A DNA stretch of 64,000 nucleotides from Lachnospiraceae bacterium. GTDB taxonomy: Bacteria; Bacillota; Clostridia; Lachnospirales; Lachnospiraceae. Under the pieces are notes generated by a model. It ran no database searches, was not told where the DNA came from, and worked only from the letters and a program-made list of their open reading frames with translations. Of this stretch, positions 40,578-50,181 are shown piece by piece. Positions within the stretch are counted from its first letter, which is position 1. Every line of letters begins with the position of its first letter. Location: contig SFDP01000024.1 of assembly GCA_004558185.1 (NCBI GenBank), positions 1 to 64,000 of the forward strand. The letters are read 5' to 3'. Made by a program: the position numbers and the translations under genes.

Positions 40578-40683
40578 AGTGTAACGGTTTCTAAATAACT
40601 GCACTATTCACGCAGTATATTTTTCTGAGAGTGCAGGGCAAAAAACGTAGGCGTAGCGGGCTACGCTGAGGATTACTAGTATA

Positions 40684-40730
40684 AAAGGAGTATCATATAT
40701 CTCGCTCTTCAAATCCTATGATACTCCTTT
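40684..40730 (-). terminator. Terminator after deoB
   Basis: AAAGGAGTATCATA pairs with TATGATACTCCTTT around a 19-base loop. Read leftward it ends in TTTTAT. Confidence 0.8.
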
Positions 40731-40759
40731 ACTGCTCAATCAGATACTATGGACATGAC

Positions 40760-41950
40760 TTAATCCAGAGCTTCTAAAATCGAATTTCCAATCGTTCCTT
40801 CCGGCATTTTTACCCCAAAGTTATCAGCAATCGTCGCTCCTATAACGGCGAAGCTGTCCGTTTCCGAAAGCTGTCCGCAGCCCTTAAGGGATTTGGAATA
40901 GGCCAGGAAAGGTACCTTCTCTCTGGTATGATCGGTTCCGGTGTAGGTGGGGTCGTTTCCATGATCCGCACTGATGATTAAAAGATCATCTTCCCTTAAC
41001 GCTCCCAGGAAGTCTCCCAGCTTCTCATCGAACTTTTCAATCTCTTTTGCATAGCCTTCAGGGTTTCTTCTATGTCCCCAAAGGGCATCAAAGTCTACCA
41101 GATTAACGAAGCAAAGACCGGTAAAATCTTTTCCTGCTATTTCAATGGTCTGCTCCATACCATGTACGGAGGACTGTGATTTATAAGCCTCAGTGATTCC
41201 CTCTCCATCAAAAATATCTTTGATTTTTCCTACAGAGATCACATCGAAGCCATTCTCTTTCAGGGCATCCATTGCGGTTTTCCCAAAAGGCTTGAGGGCA
41301 TAATCGTGGCGATTGCTGGTTCGCCTAAACTCCCCTTTTTTCTTGCCCACATAGGGTCTTGCAATGACACGGCCAACCTTCCATTCATCCTTCATGGTGA
41401 TTTCTCTTGCGATTTCGCAGCAGCGGTATAATTCCTCAAGTCCAAAGGTTTCCTCATTTCCGCATATCTGCAGGACAGAATCCGCAGAGGTATATACAAT
41501 CATATGACCGGTAGCGATTTCTTCCTCTGCCAGCTCATCCAGAATTTCGGTTCCGCTGGCACTCTTGTTGCCGATAACAGTCCTTCCTGTTCTTTCCTCC
41601 AGTTCCCTGATCAGCTCCGGGGGAAAACCGGTATCGGTAAAGGTCTGAAAGGGAGTGGTAACCTCCAGTCCCATCATCTCCCAGTGACCGGTCATGGTAT
41701 CCTTTCCCTTACTCTTCTCCTTCATCTTCGTGTAATAGCCCAGGGGCTTATCCACTGCTGCCACCTGCTTTAAGGGAATGATATTGGCCAGCCCCAGCTT
41801 CTGCAGGTTGGGAATGACCAGATTTTCTACCGCTTCGGAAATATGACCCAGAGTATTTACTCCCACATCTCCAAAATCTGCAGAATCGGGCATTTCACCC
41901 ACCCCCAGGGAATCTACTACAACAACAAAAATACGATTAAATTTTGGCAT
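40760..41950 (-). CDS. deoB: Phosphopentomutase
   Basis: Interconverts (deoxy)ribose 1-phosphate and 5-phosphate, linking nucleoside phosphorolysis with DeoC and the pentose pathway. 396 residues, alkaline-phosphatase-superfamily metal sites: V-V-D-S-L-G-V-G (about 11-18), K-G-K-D-T-M-T-G-H-W-E (with the phosphorylated Thr), and I-S-A-D-H-G-N-D-P and D-H-T-R-E-K-V-P-F-L. It is the last gene of the deoD-deoC-deoB set and is followed by a terminator. Confidence 0.96.
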   Translation of the reverse strand: MPKFNRIFVVVVDSLGVGEMPDSADFGDVGVNTLGHISEAVENLVIPNLQKLGLANIIPLKQVAAVDKPLGYYTKMKEKSKGKDTMTGHWEMMGLEVTTPFQTFTDTGFPPELIRELEERTGRTVIGNKSASGTEILDELAEEEIATGHMIVYTSADSVLQICGNEETFGLEELYRCCEIAREITMKDEWKVGRVIARPYVGKKKGEFRRTSNRHDYALKPFGKTAMDALKENGFDVISVGKIKDIFDGEGITEAYKSQSSVHGMEQTIEIAGKDFTGLCFVNLVDFDALWGHRRNPEGYAKEIEKFDEKLGDFLGALREDDLLIISADHGNDPTYTGTDHTREKVPFLAYSKSLKGCGQLSETDSFAVIGATIADNFGVKMPEGTIGNSILEALD

Positions 41951-41978
41951 AACACCGATTACCTTTCTAAAATCTTAT

Positions 41979-42647
41979 CTAATACCCATTCGCTTCCTCA
42001 TTCTTCATGAGCTTAATAATCCGGCTGGTTCCCAGGCGGTCTGCTCCCAGTTCAAGAAATTTTTCTGCATCCTCTAATGAAGCTATTCCACCTGCTGCTT
42101 TAATCTTTACCCCCGCACCGACATGAGCAGCAAAAAGCTCAATATCCTTAAAGGTTGCTCCTGCAGTGGAAAATCCGGTTGAGGTTTTAATGTAGTCGGC
42201 ACCTGCTGCAGTCACAATTTCGCACATCTTCACCTTCTCTGCTTCATCCAGCAGACAGGTTTCAATGATGACCTTTAATAGATTATCTCCACAGGCTTTT
42301 TTTAACAGCCGGATTTCCTCCTCAATCAAATCATATTTTTTGTCCTTCAGCCAGCCTATATTGATAACCATATCAATTTCTTTGGCGCCGTTGGCAAGAG
42401 CATCCTTCGTCTCAAACTCCTTTACCGCCGTAGTCATATAGCCATTGGGGAAGCCAATAACCGTACATACGGTCATCCTGTCCTGTACATACTCCTTGGC
42501 CTGTTTAACAAAGCTGGGTGGAATACATATGCTTGCAGTCCCATAGGCAATGGCATCATCGCAAATCTGTTTGATTTCCTCCCAGGTAGCCGTCTGGGTA
42601 AGCAGAGTATGATCCACGTGCTTTACTATCTCTTTCTTATCCATCAT
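41979..42647 (-). CDS. deoC: Deoxyribose-phosphate aldolase
   Basis: Class I aldolase that cleaves 2-deoxyribose 5-phosphate to acetaldehyde and glyceraldehyde 3-phosphate. 222 residues. The Schiff-base Lys is in Y-I-K-T-S-T-G-F, with L-K-V-I-I-E-T and V-K-A-A-G-G-I (here K-I-K-A-A-G-G-I) also present. AGGAGG before the first of two adjacent ATGs. It lies nine bases from deoD and 28 from deoB, read leftward. Confidence 0.96.
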   Translation of the reverse strand: MMDKKEIVKHVDHTLLTQTATWEEIKQICDDAIAYGTASICIPPSFVKQAKEYVQDRMTVCTVIGFPNGYMTTAVKEFETKDALANGAKEIDMVINIGWLKDKKYDLIEEEIRLLKKACGDNLLKVIIETCLLDEAEKVKMCEIVTAAGADYIKTSTGFSTAGATFKDIELFAAHVGAGVKIKAAGGIASLEDAEKFLELGADRLGTSRIIKLMKNEEANGY

Positions 42648-42656
42648 AATCCCTCC

Positions 42657-43364
42657 TTACGCCAGTTCCAACGCAACTTCCATCATTTTTCCAAAGCCGA
42701 TCTGACGTTCCTCGGCACTTAGGGCTTCATCACGATAAATATGATCAGAGACAGTGAGTATACAGAGCGCTTTCTTTCCGGCCTTTGCCGCATTCATGTA
42801 AAGAGCCGCTGCTTCCATCTCCACTGCCAATACTCCCATGCTTCTCCACAAATCATTGGCATTTTTATTAGCATTATAAAAAACGTCTGAGGAAAGTACA
42901 TTACCCACAACTACCTTTGTTCCCTGTGCCTTGGCAACATCTACAGCCTTTCTTAACAGACCGTAATCTGCAATGGGCGCATAGGTCCCCGGCAGTCCAT
43001 ACTGCTCAGCAAAGCGGGAATCTGTACAGGCTCCCATCCCGATAATTACATCCATGACATTTACCTCATCCTGCAGCGCACCGGCAGAACCGATTCGAAT
43101 AATCTGTTCGACTCCATAGAAATTGAATAATTCGTAGGAGTAAATACCAATGGATGGCATTCCCATGCCGCCTCCCATTACGGAGATCTCTCTTCCTTTA
43201 TAGGTTCCGGTAAACCCCAGCATATTTCTTACCGAAGTAACCTGCCTGGCATTTTCCAGATAGGTTTCCGCAATATATTTTGCCCGCAAAGGGTCTCCCG
43301 GCATTAATACTGTTTTTGCAAAATCACCTTCTTTTGCTGCGATATGTGGTGTAGGTATTGACAT
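42657..43364 (-). CDS. deoD: Purine-nucleoside phosphorylase, DeoD type
   Basis: Hexameric phosphorylase that converts purine (deoxy)nucleosides to base and (deoxy)ribose 1-phosphate. 235 residues; L-M-P-G-D-P-L-R-A-K-Y-I and the G-M-G-M-P-S-I-G-I-Y block, R-I-G-S-A-G-A, and V-E-M-E-A-A-A-L-Y are typical. The start is the ATG after AGGAGG, nine codons inside the longest frame. A palindromic repeat (43402-43544) fills the space between it and the upstream YczE gene. Confidence 0.95.
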   Translation of the reverse strand: MSIPTPHIAAKEGDFAKTVLMPGDPLRAKYIAETYLENARQVTSVRNMLGFTGTYKGREISVMGGGMGMPSIGIYSYELFNFYGVEQIIRIGSAGALQDEVNVMDVIIGMGACTDSRFAEQYGLPGTYAPIADYGLLRKAVDVAKAQGTKVVVGNVLSSDVFYNANKNANDLWRSMGVLAVEMEAAALYMNAAKAGKKALCILTVSDHIYRDEALSAEERQIGFGKMMEVALELA

Positions 43365-43401
43365 AACGAATCCTCCTATACATTCTTCCATATTATTTTC
43401 T

Positions 43402-43544
43402 GTAATTATTCAGAACCCCATTCGCAAAATCGCTGCTTGGCAGCTTTTCTTTTGCTCATGTGGCTACTTCGCCATATAAATTTACGATTCTGTTTGAATG
43501 CAAGCATTCACAGAATGTAAATTTGCATGGCCCTGAATAGTTAC
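43402..43544. repeat. Palindromic repeat upstream of deoD (family 1, copy A)
   Basis: 143 bp. The left end GTAATTATTCAGAACC is inverted relative to the right end (reverse: GTAACTATTCAGGGCC). Inside are GCTGC-TTG-GCAGC within GCAAAA...TTTTGC, and a long imperfect stem starting AAATTTAC, ending GTAAATTT. The right end contains the stop codon of the gene at 43541. Copy B is at 53603-53755. Confidence 0.8.
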
Positions 43545-44152
43545 ATTTTTCTTAATAGTCCTGCAAAATACTGGATACAGGGACCTGCCGTCAGAGCCGT
43601 AACTATAGTTACCATTCCTGCCCTTCCACCTAACGACCAGCCAAGAATAATCATGACAAAGTCAAAAATCATTTTCACCGTTCGAAACTCTTTCCCGGTT
43701 TTTTCGGCAAGAAGCAGAACCACTCCCGTAAAAGGGTCTACCCCGATATCCATCGTAATGAACATAGCCACCCCAAGATAGAGCAGAAAACAGCCTGCAG
43801 CGGAAAAAGCGATCTGTGTTCCCGGCCCCTCTGCCTTCACCAGTATTTCATATAGTTTATTTCCAATATTAATACACATCCCGTAGGGAACAAAATAAAC
43901 CAGAGTTCCCACACTGACGTATTTTCTTCCGGCAAAAAGCAGCAAAACAAGAATACCGCCGTTTACCGCATTGGATACCCAGCCAAGCTGCGACTGGCTC
44001 AGTCCAAAAAACACACGAATCCCGTCATAAACGATGCCCACCGAATCGTTGCCAAGACCTGTGCAATTATTAAAGGCCACTCCGATCCCAATCAGAAGAA
44101 CTCCTACCAGAGCTGCCAGAATGGCGGAAAAAGAAATTTTTCCTTCTTCCAT
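43541..44152 (-). CDS. YczE/YitT-like integral membrane protein
   Basis: 203 residues with about five hydrophobic segments (near 10-28, 55-73, 78-96, 113-134, 150-195). The pattern D-I-G-V-D-P-F-T (about 135-142) and the G-x-G-L-G-N-D-S-V-G-I motif near residue 30 are seen in the YczE/YyaS family of unknown function. It sits between the permease gene (10 bases before) and deoD. Its stop codon TAA falls in the terminal repeat of the palindromic element. A role in nucleoside uptake is suggested only by place. Confidence 0.75.
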   Translation of the reverse strand: MEEGKISFSAILAALVGVLLIGIGVAFNNCTGLGNDSVGIVYDGIRVFFGLSQSQLGWVSNAVNGGILVLLLFAGRKYVSVGTLVYFVPYGMCINIGNKLYEILVKAEGPGTQIAFSAAGCFLLYLGVAMFITMDIGVDPFTGVVLLLAEKTGKEFRTVKMIFDFVMIILGWSLGGRAGMVTIVTALTAGPCIQYFAGLLRKM

Positions 44153-44161
44153 TGTATTCCT

Positions 44162-45094
44162 TTATTTGGACCTTTCAAAAATTTTTCCGTTTGCCGCAGG
44201 AGTATGTCCTTTACCTACAAACAGAATTAGCGCTGCCAACGTGACAAGATAAGGAAGCATGGAAATCAGGTTTGGTGAGATAACGTTGGACATACTGATA
44301 ATTGATTTTACCCCGCTGCAGAAGCCAAAAAGCAGACAGGCCTTCATGGCTCCTCCGGGAGAGAACTTTCCGAAGATTACGGCTGCAATGGCAATAAAGC
44401 CCTGCCCTACAATCACGCTGGGTCTAAACTGATTAATGGTTGCCAGGGTAACGAAGGCTCCCCCCAACCCTGCCATAAAGCCGGACAGGATCACACAGAT
44501 ATAGCGTACCAGATACACATTGATCCCCAGAGATTCACAGGCCTCGGGGTGTTCCCCTACCGCACGTAAATGGGTACCGAATTTGGTTTTGTAAAAGACA
44601 AACGATGCAATAGCTGCAAAAACAAAAACCAGATAAGCTACTGTATATACATTCAATACATTACCTAAAAAGGAACCGGCTTCAAAAAAGCCTTCGAACA
44701 TTTTGGGCAGCTTATTGGCCGAATTTAACGGCGGTGTATCCGATGAGCTGAAGATTGCTTTAGACAAAAACAATGCAAGCCCCGGACCGATGAAATTGAT
44801 TGCCGTACCGGCAATGGTCTGGTCTGCATGAAACTGAATACAGACAATCGCATGAATCACAGCCAGTAACGCACCGGCCAGACCACCCAGAAGCCAGGCC
44901 ACCCAGCCGTTTCCCACCACAAGTCCGGTTGCAGCACCTACGAAGGCACCAATGGTCATCATTCCTTCAATTCCCAGATTAACCACACCGCTTCGCTCAG
45001 AAAAGCAGGAGCCAAGAGCAGCCAATAATAAGGGTGGGGTTGCTACCAGTGTAGCATTAATTAAAAGACCTAAATTGCTGACCAATCCATCCAT
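44162..45094 (-). CDS. nupC: Nucleoside ABC transporter permease, NupC-like
   Basis: 310-residue permease of the BPD_transp_2 (LivH/RbsC-like) group with about nine membrane helices. The pattern G-I-E-G-M-M-T-I-G-A (about 41-50) and G-E-H-P-E-A-C-E-S-L-G-I-N-V (about 180-193, the ATPase-coupling loop) are like those of BMP-type nucleoside transporters. It starts one base after the first permease ends. With the ATPase at 46159 and the BMP lipoprotein it forms one importer. Confidence 0.9.
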   Translation of the reverse strand: MDGLVSNLGLLINATLVATPPLLLAALGSCFSERSGVVNLGIEGMMTIGAFVGAATGLVVGNGWVAWLLGGLAGALLAVIHAIVCIQFHADQTIAGTAINFIGPGLALFLSKAIFSSSDTPPLNSANKLPKMFEGFFEAGSFLGNVLNVYTVAYLVFVFAAIASFVFYKTKFGTHLRAVGEHPEACESLGINVYLVRYICVILSGFMAGLGGAFVTLATINQFRPSVIVGQGFIAIAAVIFGKFSPGGAMKACLLFGFCSGVKSIISMSNVISPNLISMLPYLVTLAALILFVGKGHTPAANGKIFERSK

Positions 45095-46162
45095 CTATTT
45101 TGCCTCCTTTCTCTTAGCCATTCTAATAAACATTCTTTTAAATACCTGGGAAATGGCAATAAAGATAATGACACATCCCATAATAATATCGATCACTTCC
45201 TCCGGCGCTCCCACTATGGTCAGCTTGGAGCCTCCATATTTCATTGCTCCGTAGAATATACCGGAAAAAATACAGCCAATAGGATTGGAGCCTGCAATCA
45301 GTGCCACTGTAATTCCCTCGAAGCCGTAGCCTTCCTGTCCGGCAAACTGACTGATACGTCCTCCCATACCCAATACCTGTACCGCACCGCCTATACCGGC
45401 CAGGGCACCAGAGATTCCCAAAGCTGTAAGGATGGATTTATTGGCATTGATACCGCCGAAGGTGGCTGCTTCTTTATTAAACCCAACTGCCTTCAGCTTG
45501 TAACCAAGAGTGGTTTTTTCAATAATTACCCAGATACCGACAGCTACAACCACTGCAAGAAGGAAGCCCCAATTGGCCCCATTGCAGTTAAGCGCCTTGA
45601 GCATTCCTTCCGGAAGGAGCAATCTGGCAGAATCCAGTACATTTTTAGTCGCCTCTCCGCTCCCCTCCTTATGCAGGGCATCTGTATTTACCATATAATT
45701 GGACAGATAAAAGGCCAGCCAGTTGAACATAATGTAAGATAAAACCTCATGAATTCCCCGCTTTACCTTCATCAGCCCCACCAGATAGGACCAGAAAAAG
45801 CCGGCTGCGGCTGCTGCCAGAATACACAGCGGTGCATGAATGATTGGAGGCAGTTTGACCAGAATACCTACTGCACAGGCAGCCAGCGCCCCTACCACGA
45901 ACTGTCCCTCTGCACCGATATTGAACACACCCGTTCTCAGGGAAAAGGCTACGCTTAAGCCGGTAAAAATCAAAGGACTGGCATATACCAATGTCCAGAT
46001 CATATATTTGGGTTTCCCGATAACACCATCAATCAATTTTCCATAGGCTACTGAGGGACTGATTCCCGCCACTGCCAGGAAAATAGCTCCAATAATAAAT
46101 CCGATAACGATGGCGATCAGTGTATACAGCACATTTACTTCCAGAATACTCTTCTTTTTCAT
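45095..46162 (-). CDS. nupB: Nucleoside ABC transporter permease, NupB-like
   Basis: 355-residue partner permease with about eight to nine membrane helices; G-A-E-G-Q-F-V-V-G-A (about 83-92) and the coupling loop L-K-A-V-G-F-N-K-E-A-A-T-F-G-G-I are seen. It overlaps the ATPase gene by four bases at 46159-46162 and abuts nupC. Pairs with nupC to form the pore for (deoxy)nucleosides. Confidence 0.9.
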   Translation of the reverse strand: MKKKSILEVNVLYTLIAIVIGFIIGAIFLAVAGISPSVAYGKLIDGVIGKPKYMIWTLVYASPLIFTGLSVAFSLRTGVFNIGAEGQFVVGALAACAVGILVKLPPIIHAPLCILAAAAAGFFWSYLVGLMKVKRGIHEVLSYIMFNWLAFYLSNYMVNTDALHKEGSGEATKNVLDSARLLLPEGMLKALNCNGANWGFLLAVVVAVGIWVIIEKTTLGYKLKAVGFNKEAATFGGINANKSILTALGISGALAGIGGAVQVLGMGGRISQFAGQEGYGFEGITVALIAGSNPIGCIFSGIFYGAMKYGGSKLTIVGAPEEVIDIIMGCVIIFIAISQVFKRMFIRMAKRKEAK

Positions 46163-47715
46163 GTCCGTTTACCTCCTGCCATTAAGAAGCCAAGCTCCTT
46201 CTCATCCGTTTTCTTACTTACAATTTCTTCTCTGGATACCGTACCTGTTATTTTCCCTTCGGAAATAACCATAATACGGTCAGATAAGCTCATGATCTCA
46301 TCCAGCTCAAAGGATACCAATAGAACCGCACGATTCCTGTTTCTTTGCTCCACCAGATATTTGTGCACAAATTCAATGGCGCCTACATCCAGTCCACGGG
46401 TAGGGTTTACTGCAATCAGAAGCTCCTTATCATTGGTAATTTCTCTGGCAATGATTACCTTTTGCTGATTGCCGCCGGACAAAGTTGCTGCGGGCCGCCC
46501 CTCTGTTCCTCTGGGGCGGATATCGAACTTCTCCATCAGGGCGGTTGCATTCTGCCTGATTGCCTTTCGATTCAAAAATCCCTTATGGGCATAGGGCTCT
46601 TCATTAAAGTGCTGCAGAATCATATTGTCCTCATTGGAAAACTCCAAAACCAGACCATGCTTATGCCGGTCGGCAGGTATACTGGAAATTCCTGCATCAA
46701 AGGTTTCCTTGGGGGTACGATTGAAGACATCCCTGCCCATGACCCTTATCTCTCCTGATTCAGCCTTTCTCAAACCCGTAAGAATCTCTACCAGCTCTGT
46801 CTGACCGTTTCCATCGACACCTGCAAGTCCTACAATTTCTCCCTTACGCACATCCAGATCCAATCCGTTGAGTACCTCTACTCCCCGATAATCTTTGGCA
46901 CGAATATTCTTTACCTCAAGAACGATCTCACCCGGTTCCTGTTCCTTTTTTTCTACCTTGAAGTTTACATCCCGGCCTACCATCATGGCGGCAAGATCAT
47001 TCTCACTTATTCCCTCAACATCTACCGTATCAATATATTTTCCCTGGCGAATGATGGTACAGCGGTCAGAGGAAGCAGTGATTTCCTTCAGCTTATGAGT
47101 AATTAAAATGATGCTTTTCCCATCTGCTGTCAGATTCTCGATAATGGTCAGCAATCCTTCTATTTCCTGTGGAGTAAGAGATGCGGTGGGCTCGTCAAGA
47201 ATCAGCACATCTGCTCCCCGATAGAGTACCTTTAGAATTTCCACCCTCTGCTGCATACCTACAGAAATATCTTCAATCTTTGCTTCCGGATCAATACTCA
47301 TGTGATAGCGTTCAGACAGCTCCAGAATCCTTTTTCTGGCCGTATCCCGGTCTACAACCAGGCCTTTCACCGGCTCCATACCCAAAATAATATTGTCCAA
47401 TACGGTAAACGGCTGGATCAGCATAAAGTGCTGGTGAACCATACCTATTCCAATGTCAATGGCATCCTTCGGACTGTTAAAGCTCACCTGCTTTCCATTG
47501 ATGAAAATCTGCCCCTGGGTAGGCTTGTACAATCCGCACAGGACATTCATCAGCGTACTCTTACCTGCACCGTTTTCTCCCAGAACAGCATGGACTTCCC
47601 CTTTATGCACGACCAACTGAATATGATCATTTGCCGTAAAGTCACCGAATTTCTTCACAATGTCCTTCATTTCAATCACAACCGCACTTTTGTCCATGTG
47701 ACTTACTCTTCCCAA
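46159..47715 (-). CDS. nupA: Nucleoside ABC transporter ATPase, NupA-like
   Basis: About 512-518 residues with two ABC domains, as usual for BMP-family importers. Walker A sequences: G-E-N-G-A-G-K-S-T (first) and G-V-D-G-N-G-Q-T-E (second, atypical in this family); L-S-G-G-N-Q-Q-K signature in the second half. The start may be TTG at 47715 with AGGAGG eight bases before, or ATG at 47697 (M-D-K-S-A). It is followed directly by nupB. Start uncertain by six codons. Confidence 0.93.
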   Translation of the reverse strand: MGRVSHMDKSAVVIEMKDIVKKFGDFTANDHIQLVVHKGEVHAVLGENGAGKSTLMNVLCGLYKPTQGQIFINGKQVSFNSPKDAIDIGIGMVHQHFMLIQPFTVLDNIILGMEPVKGLVVDRDTARKRILELSERYHMSIDPEAKIEDISVGMQQRVEILKVLYRGADVLILDEPTASLTPQEIEGLLTIIENLTADGKSIILITHKLKEITASSDRCTIIRQGKYIDTVDVEGISENDLAAMMVGRDVNFKVEKKEQEPGEIVLEVKNIRAKDYRGVEVLNGLDLDVRKGEIVGLAGVDGNGQTELVEILTGLRKAESGEIRVMGRDVFNRTPKETFDAGISSIPADRHKHGLVLEFSNEDNMILQHFNEEPYAHKGFLNRKAIRQNATALMEKFDIRPRGTEGRPAATLSGGNQQKVIIAREITNDKELLIAVNPTRGLDVGAIEFVHKYLVEQRNRNRAVLLVSFELDEIMSLSDRIMVISEGKITGTVSREEIVSKKTDEKELGFLMAGGKRT

Positions 47716-47731
47716 AATTCCCGCCTCCTTT

Positions 47732-48574
47732 TCATATCATGACTATTTTTCTATATCCCTTCGCCCTGATCAGTTCCGCCAGCTCCTCTAAAAAATCCGG
47801 TGAGGGAATCTGATAGCCTGAATACTCCTTTCGAACGCCCATCGGCCGGTAGGCAATGAGCTTTATTCTTATGTCCTCTCTTGCTTTGCAGTCTGAAAGC
47901 AAGTCAGCAATGTGGCTCACACTCTCTCTTGCATCATACAAGTCCTGTACAACTACCACACGTATCTCTTCCAGCTTACCCTCTGCCAAAAGAAAACGTA
48001 CATTTTCCAACACCGTTTCATTGGAGAATCCCGTAATCCTTTCATGATCTGTCCGGTCAAAGGCTTTTATGTCCAGCATTACCCCGTCTGTTACCCGCAG
48101 CAGCTCCGGGTACTGACAAAAGGGAATAGTTCCGTTACTGTCAATCAGGGTTCCCAGGCCAGCCTGCGCAGCAAGAGTAAACAATTCGAGCAGAAACTCA
48201 GGATAGAGCATACATTCTCCTCCGGAAACGGTTACTCCGCGAATAAAGGGAATCTGATGCTTTACCACTTCGTATACCTCTTTTGCCGTCATTTCTCTTA
48301 CCTTGGGTGAACTGCTGTGTGGGCAGACCCTGATGCAGGTATCGCAAAGCAGACATTTTTCCGAATGAAAATTTACTTTTTTATTCCTGTCAAATGTCAG
48401 GGCTTTGGCAGGACACTGGCTTACACAAATACCGCAGTTTTCACAAACCACCCTGGTTTCCGGATTATGGCAGTATTTACAGTTAAGGTTACAGCCCTGT
48501 AAAAATACGGCTGTTCGGTTACCCGGTCCATCTACGCTGCTAAAGGGAATGATCCGATTTACTATAGCCTTCAT
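47732..48574 (-). CDS. yjjW: YjjW-type glycyl radical enzyme activase
   Basis: Radical-SAM enzyme of 280 residues. C28-x3-C32-x2-C35 binds the SAM cluster, and a ferredoxin-like insert carries two Cys quartets, C43, C46, C49, C53 and C73, C76, C79, C83, for two extra [4Fe-4S]. This layout is the YjjW type, which activates YjjI. It starts at the very base where yjjI stops (48574), so translation is coupled. It lies inside the nucleoside uptake operon, 16 bases before the ATPase gene. Product unknown; radical generation on YjjI is inferred. Confidence 0.88.
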   Translation of the reverse strand: MKAIVNRIIPFSSVDGPGNRTAVFLQGCNLNCKYCHNPETRVVCENCGICVSQCPAKALTFDRNKKVNFHSEKCLLCDTCIRVCPHSSSPKVREMTAKEVYEVVKHQIPFIRGVTVSGGECMLYPEFLLELFTLAAQAGLGTLIDSNGTIPFCQYPELLRVTDGVMLDIKAFDRTDHERITGFSNETVLENVRFLLAEGKLEEIRVVVVQDLYDARESVSHIADLLSDCKAREDIRIKLIAYRPMGVRKEYSGYQIPSPDFLEELAELIRAKGYRKIVMI

Positions 48575-50118
48575 CAGCGTACTTTTCTTTCCAAAATCTT
48601 CCCATTTTGGGCAGCCCCCAGTCCCAATGCAGTGGTATCCTGTAAAACCGCTTCTCCCTTATCCAGCTTATCCATTTCTGAGCGTTTTACCAGATAGCCG
48701 GTAATACGAATAACATCACTGTCACTGCTATAGAAGGATAAATAACGTATATCCCGCTTAAAGGCTCCTTTAACAATATCCAGAACATATTCCGGATTTT
48801 TGTGTACCGTAAGATCAATGGGGAAAATATCTCCGGTGCCGGAAGGAAAATACCGGTGAAATTTGCTGATGACCAGCAGCTGTTCAACCAGCTCTTTTGG
48901 CTCCTCTCCAATGGGAATTCTGGTTCCCGGGCTAATGCCCTTGTCCTCAGCTATTCCCACCTGGGCATGGAGAAGAAAATGGTTTTCTGTAACCTCGCAA
49001 TATGGATTACAATGATTGCGATTAAAGGTATCAATAATATCCATAATCTCTACACCCAACTGATTGGCATATTCATCATGGCCAAAGCGTTCCTGCCTGC
49101 CCTCCTTTTCCAGGAGAGTATTCACGCATTCTGCCAAACCTACCAGGCCAAACATGGCCGTAAATCGATCTCTATGGATAAAGCCTTCTTTTGCCAGAAA
49201 ATTATTTTCAAAAAATCCACTTTCCTCCACCTCGAAACGGATTCGTTGGTCCATATAGGCAGCCATGATTTCCATTACACAGGGAAGCTCTTTCTCCATA
49301 AACTGCCGGATATTCTCTGCCCGCTTTGCGATGTTGGAGAGAATAAGCCGACAAAGGGTATAAGCCCCTCCACCTAAGGGAAGGCCGTTATAACAGCTTG
49401 CAATTACATATCTCTCACTCAATTCATTCCTGAACATTCTGTCATTGGCAAAGCTGGGCTTTGCACTGTGCAGAGCACATTCTACCGCTTTGAGTGCAAA
49501 GTCATCCTCCGTTATCCCCTCTTCATATTTCAGGGTAAGATTCGGTACGGCCTGCTCAAGCTGCTGCTCTACCTCCAGAATCAGTCTTCCCGCTTTTGTA
49601 CTTTTAGGCCCGATATTGGCATGAGAAAAGGAATCCAGGATAGTCCTGTCCATATGGACAAAGAACAGCTTCAGGAGCTTCTTTGCCTCATCCTCAGTAA
49701 CCGTATCGATATAGGGCTCCAGAAGAGTATCAAGCTGCCCGGTATAAACGGGGAAATTGGTTACACTGGGAACGTGCTTGTAAAAAATCAACAAATGGTT
49801 TAATACTTCATACAGATCCCTGGGTGGCTCCAACTGCAGAAATTTACTTCCCTCTCTTAAAAACTTTTCATAGTCAGGGATAATATACCGGGGGCGCAAA
49901 GGAGCATTTCCTTCTGCCAGATCACAGATACACTTTTCTCCATTTTCAGGCTCCAGAAGTTCCTTCAGTCCCTCCGGTAAATCAAGAACCTCTAAAAGTG
50001 AGTCCGCTGCTATGGCAAGATTAGCTACCTTCTGCTCATGCGTCAGCACAGGACTTTGGATTATTCCCAATATCCTTTCTCTGGTCTCTTCTACTCTTTC
50101 CATTGATATTTTTCTCAT
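48574..50118 (-). CDS. yjjI: YjjI-family glycyl radical enzyme
   Basis: 514 residues, close to E. coli YjjI length. A single reactive Cys is likely Cys242 in S-C-Y-N-G-L-P-L-G-G, and the radical Gly is Gly474 in R-I-T-G-Y. The reaction of YjjI is not established. In E. coli yjjI/yjjW lie next to deoCABD; here they lie within the nucleoside importer operon in a different phylum, which points to a substrate from deoxynucleoside breakdown (deoxyribose phosphate, acetaldehyde or a triose are options). Start at the ATG after GGGAGG, seven codons in from the longest frame. Confidence 0.9.
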   Translation of the reverse strand: MRKISMERVEETRERILGIIQSPVLTHEQKVANLAIAADSLLEVLDLPEGLKELLEPENGEKCICDLAEGNAPLRPRYIIPDYEKFLREGSKFLQLEPPRDLYEVLNHLLIFYKHVPSVTNFPVYTGQLDTLLEPYIDTVTEDEAKKLLKLFFVHMDRTILDSFSHANIGPKSTKAGRLILEVEQQLEQAVPNLTLKYEEGITEDDFALKAVECALHSAKPSFANDRMFRNELSERYVIASCYNGLPLGGGAYTLCRLILSNIAKRAENIRQFMEKELPCVMEIMAAYMDQRIRFEVEESGFFENNFLAKEGFIHRDRFTAMFGLVGLAECVNTLLEKEGRQERFGHDEYANQLGVEIMDIIDTFNRNHCNPYCEVTENHFLLHAQVGIAEDKGISPGTRIPIGEEPKELVEQLLVISKFHRYFPSGTGDIFPIDLTVHKNPEYVLDIVKGAFKRDIRYLSFYSSDSDVIRITGYLVKRSEMDKLDKGEAVLQDTTALGLGAAQNGKILERKVR

Positions 50119-50181
50119 CCTTACCTCCCATACCGGCATCCTTTTACCATCATTCTTTATCCCGTTTATTTGGAAATCTGT

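Noticed and set aside
40578..40680. tRNA or other small RNA gene in the hairpin-rich spacer
   Set aside because: No cloverleaf or promoter; the hairpins are repeat-like.
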